Assembly: GCA_964428935.1 (NCBI GenBank)
Contig: CAYSAG010000144.1
Location: 1 to 12,533, forward strand
From: JAADHY01 sp964428935
Lineage (GTDB): Bacteria; Planctomycetota; Planctomycetia; Planctomycetales; Planctomycetaceae
Length of the DNA: 12,533 nucleotides
Direction of reading: 5' to 3'
Positions within the stretch are counted from its first letter, which is position 1; the number at the start of each line of letters is the position of its first letter. This document shows, piece after piece, positions 1 to 7,327 of the stretch. Both the position numbers and the translations under genes were made by a program. The notes under the pieces were generated by a model. The model saw nothing but the letters and a program-made list of their open reading frames with translations, did not search any database and was not told the DNA's origin.

Positions 1-414
1 GACGGGCAGCAACTGCACAACACGACGTACGTCGAAAACCTGCTCGACGTCTACTTTCTGGCGTTGCAGAACGAACGGAGCGTCGGGCAGGTCTACAACG
101 TCACCGACGGCGTGCGAATTACGAAACGAGAATTCTTCGAGCTGCTCTGCGCGGAAACAGGCTACCCGACGCCGAAAAAGCACCTGCCGCTGTGGCTGGC
201 CAAGGTGTTGGTGCGGGTGTTGGAGCTGCGGGCTCGCTGGCGTCGGCAGGAAACGCCTCCCGTTCTCACGCGAGCCAGCCTTCGGTTCCTGGGGCTGAAC
301 TGGAGTTTTTCGGTAGAGAAAGCTCGTCGCGAGCTGGGCTATGACCCGCGCTACAGCCCCGCCGAAGGAATCAAGAAGACAGTGGCGTGGTTCCGCGAGC
401 AAGGGCTGGTCTAG
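1..414 (+). CDS. SDR-family NAD(P)-dependent epimerase/dehydrogenase, C-terminal part (5' end outside window)
   Basis: The frame is open from base 1 to the TAG at 412-414, giving the last 137 residues of a protein that begins left of the window. The pattern fits the C-terminal substrate-binding half of extended SDR enzymes, especially the 3-beta-hydroxysteroid dehydrogenase / OleD-like branch. Visible parts are TTYVENLLDVYFLAL near the start (the usual H/Y-V-x-N-L segment that precedes the last helices), GQVYNVTDG around residues 28-36, a REFFELL helix, and the terminal pattern KARRELGYDPRYSPAEGI followed by TVAWFREQGL. Such enzymes reduce or epimerise sterol-like, sugar or oxo-acyl substrates in the cytoplasm with a Rossmann-bound NAD(P). 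The Rossmann GxxGxxG and the catalytic YxxxK lie outside the window, so activity and substrate cannot be judged. The gene converges on the minus-strand genes and is probably unrelated to them. Confidence 0.88.
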   Translation, partial: DGQQLHNTTYVENLLDVYFLALQNERSVGQVYNVTDGVRITKREFFELLCAETGYPTPKKHLPLWLAKVLVRVLELRARWRRQETPPVLTRASLRFLGLNWSFSVEKARRELGYDPRYSPAEGIKKTVAWFREQGLV

Positions 415-629
415 CGAGAGCGAGTTACGCGGACGAGAAGACGACGCTCGTCACGCCACTGCCGTTCCGAACCCGCAAACGCCGCCTCGCGTTTGCCGCC
501 GCTGGCCGCAAGCGACGCCAGACGCTCTGCGTCGCGCAGCCGCCAACCGCTCTCGGCGCCCGGCCGTCGTCCGAGCGTGCCCGCCAGCGACGACAAACAG
601 CGGCCGCGCCGGTTCCCCGTGGTCAGGCT
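415..629. other. Convergent intergenic region with a candidate terminator hairpin
   Basis: Two genes end facing each other across 215 bases, and no gene is supported in the gap. The clearest structure is GCGACGC at 512-518 paired with GCGTCGC at 529-535, a perfect 7-bp stem with a 10-base loop. A weaker stem pairs GACGAG at 432-437 with CTCGTC at 447-452. Neither is followed by a run of T on either strand, so they are not classical intrinsic terminators. They could still stop or protect both transcripts, but this is weak inference. Confidence 0.3.
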
Positions 630-1679
630 CTACCTCCGCGACGAACTCTTCGGCGACGGTTTGATTTGCTTCACGACAATGTCGTCCCAGTCGACCGTTC
701 CCGCCGGGTGGTAGGCGTAGAGCATGACCCGAGCTCGCCGCGGCGTGAACTTCGAGTGCTTCGGCGTGAAGTCCTCCACGTGCGTGTTCCACTGGCCGGT
801 CGGCCCTTTCAAGTTTTGCTGACTGCGGTAAACCTCGCGCCACTGGTCCGGGAACCGGCGGCTCAACCGCGCCGTGCTGAAGTAGCTGTAGCATTTGATG
901 AACACTTTGACCTGCGAACCGGTCGTGCGGTACCGGCACGAAAACCGGTACGTGGCTCCCGCCTCGATTGGGAAAAACTGGCTGTAGTAAAGTACGCCGG
1001 TCGAGTCGGCCACGCTTCGAGGAAAACTCATTCGAATGAACCGGTTGCCGGCTTCTCGTTCCCACGTGACGTACTTGGGCAGCGGGTCCCAGCCTTCCGG
1101 GTGGCCGGTGCCTTTTTCAAACGAGCCGTTGACAATCAAGTTCGGACCCTCTCGCCAACGCCGTTCGGCCTCGGGGTCAGGCGGTGGGGGCTCCTCTGGC
1201 TTCTTGCCGTGCAGCTTCATGAGCATGCGAGCCACGTACAGGTGCGGAATTTCGCTGACGGTTTTGGTCCGGTGCTTCTCGTCGAAAATGACGACCGGCT
1301 TCGGACCGCTGAAGTCGACCACTTTGATGCCCAGGTCGTAGACGTCGCGTGTGTGCGGCGGGACGCGTTCGACCGAGCCCCAAATGCCAATGTGGGCGTC
1401 GAACGCCTCGCGCACCACTTTGCCCACCTCGTCAATGGGCGTGTCGTAGCCCGGGTGAAAATCGAGCTGGTCGCACAGGTCGCGGACGTCGAGCATGGTT
1501 TCGGGAATGACAAACTTCCCTTCCCGCTCCAACTTCTTCCAAATCATTTCGCCGACCATTCGGCCGTAGCGTCCGTTGTCGAACTTCGACTCGAAGTCGA
1601 ACGGAATGACCACCTTGGCGTTCGGGTCGGCGCCCAAGGTCAGCGCAGCGAACACAACAAGCGACGCGACGCCGTTCAT
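630..1679 (-). CDS. Secreted protein: CsgG/TolB-N-like N-terminal part plus CBM_4_9-like jelly-roll C-terminal part
   Basis: A 349-residue protein. The ATG at 1679 is chosen because AGGAG (1687-1691) lies 7 bases upstream; a longer reading from 1814 adds an Arg-rich stretch and has no such site. Residues 1-17 (MNGVASLVVFAALTLGA) look like a signal peptide with little n-region charge. Residues about 22-157 recall the CsgG / LpoB / TolB-N fold: a first strand (AKVVIPFDF), a helix with GRMVGEMIWKKLEREGKFVI, then HIGIWGSVERV and a later strand pair. A proline-rich linker (EEPPPPDPE) follows. Residues about 180-340 resemble carbohydrate-binding jelly-rolls of CBM_4_9 type: NLIVNGSFE near the start, aromatic strands (YRFSCRYRTTG) and the closing GTVDWDDIVV. 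No catalytic motif is visible. It is the last gene of the minus-strand run, 118 bases after the DUF4175-like gene. Fold calls are by eye; function is unknown. Confidence 0.8.
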   Translation of the reverse strand: MNGVASLVVFAALTLGADPNAKVVIPFDFESKFDNGRYGRMVGEMIWKKLEREGKFVIPETMLDVRDLCDQLDFHPGYDTPIDEVGKVVREAFDAHIGIWGSVERVPPHTRDVYDLGIKVVDFSGPKPVVIFDEKHRTKTVSEIPHLYVARMLMKLHGKKPEEPPPPDPEAERRWREGPNLIVNGSFEKGTGHPEGWDPLPKYVTWEREAGNRFIRMSFPRSVADSTGVLYYSQFFPIEAGATYRFSCRYRTTGSQVKVFIKCYSYFSTARLSRRFPDQWREVYRSQQNLKGPTGQWNTHVEDFTPKHSKFTPRRARVMLYAYHPAGTVDWDDIVVKQIKPSPKSSSRR

Positions 1680-1686
1680 GTCTGCT

Positions 1687-1691
1687 CTCCT
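1687..1691 (-). promoter_or_regulatory. Ribosome binding site deciding the start of the secreted CsgG-like/jelly-roll protein
   Basis: The minus strand reads AGGAG, then seven bases, then ATG at 1679. This supports the short form with an N-terminal signal peptide over an ATG 45 codons further upstream, whose extra residues are Arg-rich and unlike a natural N terminus. Confidence 0.7.
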
Positions 1692-1797
1692 GGTTGAAGA
1701 CGAGAGACGGCGGAACCGGGCGCGACACAGGAAGGCGACGGCTGGGAGCCCGGTGTCTGGGACGACGGTGCCCCGTCCGCGCCGTCCCCGGTCTCTC

Positions 1798-4700
1798 TCA
1801 CTCGCCGTTGGCAATTCGCTCGAAGTAGCTGCGGTTCAACTCTTCCCAGCCGTCGGGCGACTTTTCGGCCATGTTGCCCAAAATCTTGTCGCGAATTTCC
1901 TTCGGCACGCTGCTGGTCGAGTCCTGCTTCACCCGACGCTGTTCCGTCACTTTGGCCCGAAGGTCCGACAGGGATTCGAGCACAATGTCTCGTTGTCGCA
2001 GCGCCGAGCGGAAGTGTCCCGACCGAAGGTGCTGCTCCACCTTCTTCATTCGTTCAATCAACTGGTCCAATTCGGCCGTGTTGTAGTTCGCGATTTGAAA
2101 CTGCAGTTTAATCGTTTCCGCTCGGTTCCGCAGCGTGGCTTGCTGACCGGCCAGCCGGCCCAGCTCTCGTTTCAGCGGCGGCGGAATGGGTCCTTCCAGT
2201 CCTTCGCCACCCTGACCGCTTTCTTTTCCGCCGCCGGTGGAGCCACCGACCGGGTCGGTACTGGAGTCCTTAATCTGGCCAGCTTCGAACGGGTCGGGAG
2301 TGAGGCGACTGGGGGTCTTCCGTCCTCCCTTACCGACCGCCTCTTCGCCCACAAACTCGCCGCTGGACTTGCCCGTCCGTCCCTCGCCAGACCGACCGCC
2401 AATTTCGCTGGTGTTCGGCAGCCGGTTGCCCGTCACGCCCTTCGCACTCATGTTCGAAATTGGCCCGTCCGACGCGTCCCAGCCGGCGCCTTTGTCGAGC
2501 GAGTCGGCCCAACTGCTCGAAATGTCTTCCATTTCGTCGAACAGGTCTTCCTCCTCTTCCATGAGCTCGCCAACCAGGTCTTCCAGCTCGCCGGGCAGTT
2601 CGGCCATGGGAGCTTCCCTCATGGCGTCCGTCAACGGCTCCTCTTGGCTCCACTGCTCGCGGTCCGGTGTGTCGGGCAGCCACTTTTCGAGGTTCGTCGT
2701 AATTTCCTCGGCCATTTCCGCCCCGAGCTGCTCCAACGGCACGGCAATTTCGGCCGACTTTTTCAGCAGCGCGTCTTCGGCCATTTTGATTTCCGTTTCG
2801 ATTTCAATCAGCTCTTGCAGCAACGTCGGGTTTGAAAAGTCCTGTTCCGGCAGCCGGCTCAAGTCGCTGAAGGCTTCGTTCATGAACTTGGACCAGTCGT
2901 CTTCAATTTCGGCCAGTTCTTTGAACTTCTGCTCCTCTTCTTCCGTGTAGTCCTCGACCGGCTTTTTCGCCAAGTCTTCGGTCGCCTCAATGACCTTACG
3001 CTGCTCCTTGACGAACTCCTTCAGTTTCTCGCTCAAGTCTTGAAGCTGGCCGACGACGTCATTGGGCAAGTCGCCTCCGGGACGCTTCTCCATTTGTGAC
3101 AGCGTTCGGGTCGTCTCCATTCGGGCCAAGTCGAGCAGCTTGCGCAGAATGTCGAGAATGTCGTCTTGAATGTTGACCAGCTCCGACGACGTTTGCCGCA
3201 ACTGCTCCACCGAGCCGCTCGACTGAACCGACTCCGCGCTGCGGACCGCGTCCGTCATTCGCCCCTGAGCGAGGTTCGAGAGGGTGGTCTTGAAAGGCGC
3301 CAGCGCTGTCTGTTCGGTGTTAATGCTGTCCGCCAACTTCTGCGTGCGGCTTTGAATTTCCTGTTGCTGCTGGCGGACGCCGCTAGCCGTCTTGCGTTCC
3401 GCGGCGGCGAGCCGCTGGGCGGTGGTCAGCGGTGTGGTCGCAACGCGCGCTTCGGTTTGAAGCTTCAAAATTCTCCACAGCTCCTGCCGTAACTGCTCCA
3501 GCGTTTTCAGTTTGTTCGCGAAGTAGGCGTCGCGGTCGACAATTCGAATGCGCCGCAGCGCGGTTGCCGCCTGTTGCGGCTCGACCGACTTGCCGTTCAA
3601 GGTGAGTTTTCGGTTGTCGAACACGACCGCCCGGTAAAAGACCACGGTGCCGCCGGGCAGCGACTCGGGAAGTCTCCAGTGAAAACGAATCCGAGGCTGC
3701 CGGGGGTCGTCAAACGTGTCCCAGACCCGCAGCGTCTGCTCCGTCTTTTCCTCTTGCGTGTCCACGCGGTTTCGCAACTCGATTCGCGACAGCCCGTAGT
3801 CGTCGCGGGCCCGGATTTCCACGGTCACCGTTTCGCCCGCCGCGGCCGTGATTTCTGGAGCCGGAGCCGTAATTTCGACCTGGGGCGGTTGGTCCGGTGT
3901 GACCCGCAGCGGGAAGCGAATGGAGTCGTCGTTGGTGTTTCCGCGGCTGTCCTCCAAGTGAATCGTGTAAAACCCGCTCTCCGTCGCCGGGAAGGAAACT
4001 ACGGCCACCGGTTCGGTTTGTCGAGCCATTCCCTCGTACTGCTGGCTTCCCAGTCGCACCGCGGCCGTCTGGACCGGTGCCAACGTGGTAATGGTCAGGT
4101 CGACTCGGGTGAACTGCGGGACTTCGATTGCTCCCCCTTTCAGCTCCACCTCTTCCTCCGGTCGTTCCATGTACGACGGGTACCGGTAGACCGCCTTCAG
4201 ACCAGTAATGGTGGGGCGGTCGAACACGTCGACGCGGTAGAAGGGTGTCTGAGTCCCGCCGATTTCCAGTCGGTACTGGAACGCGTCGCCGACTTTGGGG
4301 AAGACAAACGAGAACTCGTCGAATCGTTCGGACGGCAGCAAGGCGTACTGGTGGCGAGAGCCGTCGGTCGAAACCGCCACCAGGACCCCCTCGTACTCTT
4401 TGCCCTCCGGGTTGGCGACCTTGGCTCGGACCGTCAAGCTGCTGCCCCGAAGAACGGCCGTGTCGCCGGGCGTGACCTCCAGAATCTGCGCGTCACCGAT
4501 TGCCGGAACGAAGCGAAGCGGGTGGAACAGACGGTAGACCGAATTCGACCACGCCGGCATGGTAGCGTGGCAGAGCAAGGCCAGTCCCGCAATAACCGCT
4601 CCGACCAACAACGCCACGCCCAAGTCGCGTGGCGTTTGCATGCCCAGTTCCAATCGTCGTCGCCAGTCCAGCCGGTACGGCGCGGTGTGCAGAGGCACGG

Positions 4701-5112
4701 ATTCGGCCTGTCGTGTCGCCTGGTTAATGGCCGCTTTGTGAAGCAGCTTCGAGGGACAAGTGGTCTCGCGACTGAGTTGCACCAGGTTAATCAGATGGCT
4801 GCCGAGTTCGGGGAAAATCTCTTCCAGCCGTCGTGCCACGCCCTCCAGCGTCCGTTTCCTGAGGACCGGCCGGACCATGAGGTACAGGGCGGCCGCTAGC
4901 GAGACGGTGACCCAAAGCCCCAGCAAGACCGAGCGGCCAAGCGACTCGAACCGGAGCCACACGTCCAGCAAGGCGAAAGCCATTAGCGTCCCGACGCTGA
5001 TCCAGCCAGCAACGACGACTCCGGTCAGAATGCTGAACAGCGACCAGCTTTCCGAAAGCTGGACTAGCCGTTCGACCACCCGGTTCCCTTTCGAAGCAAC
5101 ACGTGTGCTCAT
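1798..5112 (-). CDS. DUF4175-like large envelope protein (three predicted membrane segments, beta domains, coiled coil, Gly-rich tail)
   Basis: A 1104-residue protein starting at ATG 5112; no strong ribosome binding site precedes it, but no better in-frame start exists upstream. Hydrophobic segments lie at about 26-50, 60-82 and 163-185, matching the N-terminal layout of DUF4175-type proteins. Residues about 205-515 are beta-rich and probably Ig-like, with two visible lead-ins (LEVTPGDTAVLRGSSL near 211; QPPQVEITAPAPE near 408, then DDYGLSRIEL). Residues about 525-810 are strongly helical, rich in Gln, Glu and Lys, and probably a long coiled coil. Residues about 835-865 are very acidic (GELMEEEEDLFDEMEDI). 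Residues about 880-975 are a Gly/Ser-rich stretch with GRSGEGRTGKSSGEF, and the last 130 residues are helical again. The protein likely sits in the inner membrane with a large extracytoplasmic part. Its function is unknown; DUF4159 and DUF4175 genes are often neighbours, as here. Confidence 0.88.
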   Translation of the reverse strand: MSTRVASKGNRVVERLVQLSESWSLFSILTGVVVAGWISVGTLMAFALLDVWLRFESLGRSVLLGLWVTVSLAAALYLMVRPVLRKRTLEGVARRLEEIFPELGSHLINLVQLSRETTCPSKLLHKAAINQATRQAESVPLHTAPYRLDWRRRLELGMQTPRDLGVALLVGAVIAGLALLCHATMPAWSNSVYRLFHPLRFVPAIGDAQILEVTPGDTAVLRGSSLTVRAKVANPEGKEYEGVLVAVSTDGSRHQYALLPSERFDEFSFVFPKVGDAFQYRLEIGGTQTPFYRVDVFDRPTITGLKAVYRYPSYMERPEEEVELKGGAIEVPQFTRVDLTITTLAPVQTAAVRLGSQQYEGMARQTEPVAVVSFPATESGFYTIHLEDSRGNTNDDSIRFPLRVTPDQPPQVEITAPAPEITAAAGETVTVEIRARDDYGLSRIELRNRVDTQEEKTEQTLRVWDTFDDPRQPRIRFHWRLPESLPGGTVVFYRAVVFDNRKLTLNGKSVEPQQAATALRRIRIVDRDAYFANKLKTLEQLRQELWRILKLQTEARVATTPLTTAQRLAAAERKTASGVRQQQQEIQSRTQKLADSINTEQTALAPFKTTLSNLAQGRMTDAVRSAESVQSSGSVEQLRQTSSELVNIQDDILDILRKLLDLARMETTRTLSQMEKRPGGDLPNDVVGQLQDLSEKLKEFVKEQRKVIEATEDLAKKPVEDYTEEEEQKFKELAEIEDDWSKFMNEAFSDLSRLPEQDFSNPTLLQELIEIETEIKMAEDALLKKSAEIAVPLEQLGAEMAEEITTNLEKWLPDTPDREQWSQEEPLTDAMREAPMAELPGELEDLVGELMEEEEDLFDEMEDISSSWADSLDKGAGWDASDGPISNMSAKGVTGNRLPNTSEIGGRSGEGRTGKSSGEFVGEEAVGKGGRKTPSRLTPDPFEAGQIKDSSTDPVGGSTGGGKESGQGGEGLEGPIPPPLKRELGRLAGQQATLRNRAETIKLQFQIANYNTAELDQLIERMKKVEQHLRSGHFRSALRQRDIVLESLSDLRAKVTEQRRVKQDSTSSVPKEIRDKILGNMAEKSPDGWEELNRSYFERIANGE

Positions 5113-5365
5113 GACTTGCCGGTTCCGAAGTGCGGGTTCCTGTGCGTCTTTCTGCGGTGTGAGCCGTCGGGTCGGCTTCAGCGCTGCGGACGCCCTGTCC
5201 CTCTTGACGGTTTGCCAGTCCGCGTCGGCCCGACGGCCCGGCTGCGTCGCTCCGTTCGTCCACTCCTGTCGCTCGAACGGACTTCCGGCTCAAGCGGTCG
5301 GTCGAAAAACAGCAACCGGCCAGCAGCCCTGGACGCCCCCGCTGGCCGGTCAGTCGGCTCGTCAA
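5113..5365. other. Intergenic region between the DUF4159 and DUF4175-like genes
   Basis: This 253-base gap has no supported gene. Its left part, immediately upstream of the DUF4175-like start, shows neither a convincing ribosome binding site close to the ATG nor a recognisable -35/-10 pair. Its right part carries an inverted repeat listed separately as a terminator. Open frames crossing the gap overlap known genes out of frame and are compositional. Confidence 0.5.
5305..5350 (-). terminator. Probable intrinsic terminator after the tandem DUF4159 gene
   Basis: On the minus strand, 15 bases after the stop codon of the DUF4159 gene, ACCGGCCAGC (5341-5350) pairs perfectly with GCTGGCCGGT (5315-5324) across a 16-base loop. 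The stem is followed five bases later by TTTTT (5305-5309). A GC-rich 10-bp stem, a nearby T run and placement just after a stop codon together fit Rho-independent termination. The T run is short and not directly adjacent to the stem, so efficiency may be partial. If it works, the DUF4175-like gene needs its own promoter in 5113-5300 or depends on read-through. Confidence 0.6.
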
Positions 5366-6934
5366 TCAGTGCGTCAGCGCGTAGGCCAGTGCGTTGACGC
5401 CAATCTTGATTGCGTCTTCCGACGAGTAGCCTCGCGTGTACGGGTGCGGGAACATTTCCCAGCCGTCGCCCAGGTCGAAGCGACTGTAGACGACGGCCAG
5501 TTTGCCGTCGATTGTGATTCCTTCCAGGGTCGGCGTGTTCATCGGTCCGTAGTCTCGCTCGACCAGCGGCGTGTACCGGACCGTGCTGATGTCGAACACG
5601 GTGTGGTAGATTGGGTGGTCGGCCGGGAGCGGCTCCAGGCGGTGGTCCGGCAACACGCGCCGCATTTCGCGTCGGAACGCGGCGTCGAACGACAGCCGGC
5701 CGCAGCAAGCGTCGGCCAGCAGCATGCCACCCGCAGCCAAGTAGCCACGCAGACGCTCGACCTCCACGTCCTTGAACCGGAAGTCGTGGTGACCGGTCAT
5801 GTAGAGCAGCGGGTGAGCGAGCGCCTCAACATCGGCCAGTTGCACGTCCGCTCGTTTGAACTTTACGTCGATGGTGCTATTTTCGCGAGCCGCCTTCAGC
5901 AGGTTGTGAATGGCCGACGGGTCCGGGTCCCAGTCACCGTTGTGGACAATCTGCCCCAGGACGAATGCGTCGCGGCTGGGAGCTTTCTGCTCGTGGTAAA
6001 CTTTGGTGGTGCTGAGGAACCGTCCGAGCTGGAACGACCCGAGCAGGTACGTAATGTAGTTCGCACCGATTTGCCGCGCCTGGTCAATGACGACTCGCAA
6101 ACCACGCGGGTGGTCGTGTCCGTCCCACCCGCACGTCAGGTCGACTGGCGAGTGAATGACGGCCAGACGGCAACCCACGTAAATCCCTTCCAAGCAGGGT
6201 CGGTCCACGTAGCGAGACCCGTCGGCGCGTTGGTAGGTGAAGTCGTTCAGTTGGTAGTAGGCGCCGAAGAGTGGGTCGTCCGGCTCGAGCGGCTGCAGCG
6301 TCTTGCCCGGAAGCAGCCGGTTGATTTCCTCGTGGAAGGCGTCGTTGAAGTCCTTCCAGCCGCAGCAGGCGTCGCCGATGATTGTGCCGCCGTCCAGAAC
6401 GTAGCGAGCCAGTCGCGGCAAGACCGACGAGGGCAGGCTGAAGCTCTGGTGCCCCGTCAGCAGAATGGCCGGCACCTCGCGCGGGTCGAACGAGAAGTGA
6501 GCGAAGTTGGCTTCAATGGGCCGGTAGTTGATGCCCAGCTTTTGGTTGAGCCATCGGAGCAGCGTGTCGATGTCGGCGGGGTCGGTCATCCAGTCTCGGT
6601 AGGCGACCCGCTTGCCATTGACGGTTTGAAAGCGGGTCTTGCCCAGAGCCATTTTTGCGACGAGAGCGGGAGGAGCGGGAGGGCGTTTCCGCTCGGTGCG
6701 TCGAAGCGGCGTCACGGGCAGCGGCAGTGGAGGGAACGACTCACCCGCCTTTCGTCGGTGCGGCTGAGCTTTTTTCGGAGGTCCGCAGCTGACCGGCCCG
6801 CTGTTCTCCTCGGCCCAAAGCACCTCGTACGGCGTCAACCCGACCCCCGTCAGGACCGCTCCGTCGCGAGCAATCTTGCGGACGAATTCCCGACGGCTCA
6901 GCTCACCCCCACCTGCAGAATCGCGCTTCGACAT
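5366..6934 (-). CDS. Tat-exported protein with two tandem DUF4159 domains
   Basis: A 522-residue protein starting at ATG 6934, preceded by GGGAGG at 6943-6948 with 8-base spacing. The N terminus carries a twin-arginine signal, SRREFVRK at residues 13-20, then a weakly hydrophobic stretch ending near LWAEE (39-43), so export through the Tat pathway is likely. A Pro/Arg-rich linker (about 50-95) leads to two homologous halves. The first spans about 96-300 and the second about 322-522. Aligned landmarks are LLTGHQSF (159-166) with YMTGHHDF (378-385), GDACCGWKDFNDAF (187-200) with ADACCGRLSFDAAF (407-420), and CLEGIYVGCRLAVIHSPVDL with TLEGITIDGKLAVVYSRFDL. DUF4159 is usually a single unit of about 200 residues with a class I glutamine-amidotransferase-like fold; no enzyme activity is established. 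The repeated Cys pair in DACCG may be functional, which is inference. It is separated by a likely terminator from the DUF4175-like gene. Confidence 0.9.
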   Translation of the reverse strand: MSKRDSAGGGELSRREFVRKIARDGAVLTGVGLTPYEVLWAEENSGPVSCGPPKKAQPHRRKAGESFPPLPLPVTPLRRTERKRPPAPPALVAKMALGKTRFQTVNGKRVAYRDWMTDPADIDTLLRWLNQKLGINYRPIEANFAHFSFDPREVPAILLTGHQSFSLPSSVLPRLARYVLDGGTIIGDACCGWKDFNDAFHEEINRLLPGKTLQPLEPDDPLFGAYYQLNDFTYQRADGSRYVDRPCLEGIYVGCRLAVIHSPVDLTCGWDGHDHPRGLRVVIDQARQIGANYITYLLGSFQLGRFLSTTKVYHEQKAPSRDAFVLGQIVHNGDWDPDPSAIHNLLKAARENSTIDVKFKRADVQLADVEALAHPLLYMTGHHDFRFKDVEVERLRGYLAAGGMLLADACCGRLSFDAAFRREMRRVLPDHRLEPLPADHPIYHTVFDISTVRYTPLVERDYGPMNTPTLEGITIDGKLAVVYSRFDLGDGWEMFPHPYTRGYSSEDAIKIGVNALAYALTH

Positions 6935-6942
6935 GGCTTCGA

Positions 6943-6948
6943 CCTCCC
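6943..6948 (-). promoter_or_regulatory. Ribosome binding site of the tandem DUF4159 gene
   Basis: The minus strand reads GGGAGG followed by eight bases and ATG at 6934. It selects this start over an ATG 27 codons upstream (7015), which would bury the twin-arginine motif behind an unrelated leader. Confidence 0.7.
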
Positions 6949-7327
6949 GAAACAAGTTGCTCGCGCCCGGGCGCCGCCAATCAGCCTGCTCACCGCGCAG
7001 CACGCAACCACACAACGCTCACCATTCGGAAGCCGAGCTGGCAGCCGCTGACGGGCTCGCTGCCCCACGCCCCAAGAGGGCGACCCTTTAGACGGTCACC
7101 AAAGACAGGACCGAAGCCGCCACGCCAAAGAATCGACACCCACTAGCGGGCCGGACCGTCCTTCTGAACCACTTCTCGGTCGCCCATTCTTTCCAGCTGG
7201 CCCGCACACCTCTATTCTTCCACGCCCTCGGACCGCTGTCCAGACCAGCCCGCGAACGCCGAAGGCCTGTTCGTGCCCAACTGTTCCGGCCTGAAGCCCC
7301 TCTTTCCCGCAAAACCCGTCCAGCCGC
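6949..7327. other. Long intergenic region between the ExbB-type and DUF4159 genes; no gene seen
   Basis: This stretch lies directly downstream of the ExbB-type gene, where an ExbD/TolR gene would be expected, but no ExbD-like sequence can be read in any frame. A 74-codon minus-strand frame (7088-7312) starts at TTG without a ribosome binding site and encodes an Arg/Trp-rich peptide, so it is not accepted. Only weak stems were found, for example CGCCC and GGGCG separated by five bases around 7071-7085. No T-run terminator follows the ExbB-type stop codon. The gap may hold the leader and promoter of the DUF4159 gene. Confidence 0.4.

Noticed and set aside
387..1697. 436-codon plus-strand frame opposite the CsgG-like/jelly-roll gene
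   Set aside because: It overlaps the end of the SDR gene and mirrors the minus-strand gene, which has a signal peptide and ribosome binding site.
1740..1797. Possible terminator stem (GGGACG with CGTCCC) after the DUF4175-like stop codon
   Set aside because: Only six pairs with an 18-base loop and no T run; not distinguishable from chance in GC-rich DNA.
4760..7051. 763-codon plus-strand frame opposite the DUF4159 gene and part of the DUF4175-like gene
   Set aside because: It is antisense to two well-supported genes, and its composition mirrors their codon bias; no domain pattern or ribosome binding site was seen.
7143..7187. 14-residue minus-strand reading frame MGDREVVQKDGPAR
   Set aside because: A GGAAAG motif precedes the ATG by only two bases, and the frame is too short to judge; left as a curiosity.
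7088..7312. 74-codon minus-strand frame in the gap after the ExbB-type gene
   Set aside because: It begins at TTG without a ribosome binding site, has an Arg/Trp-rich composition and shows no resemblance to ExbD/TolR.
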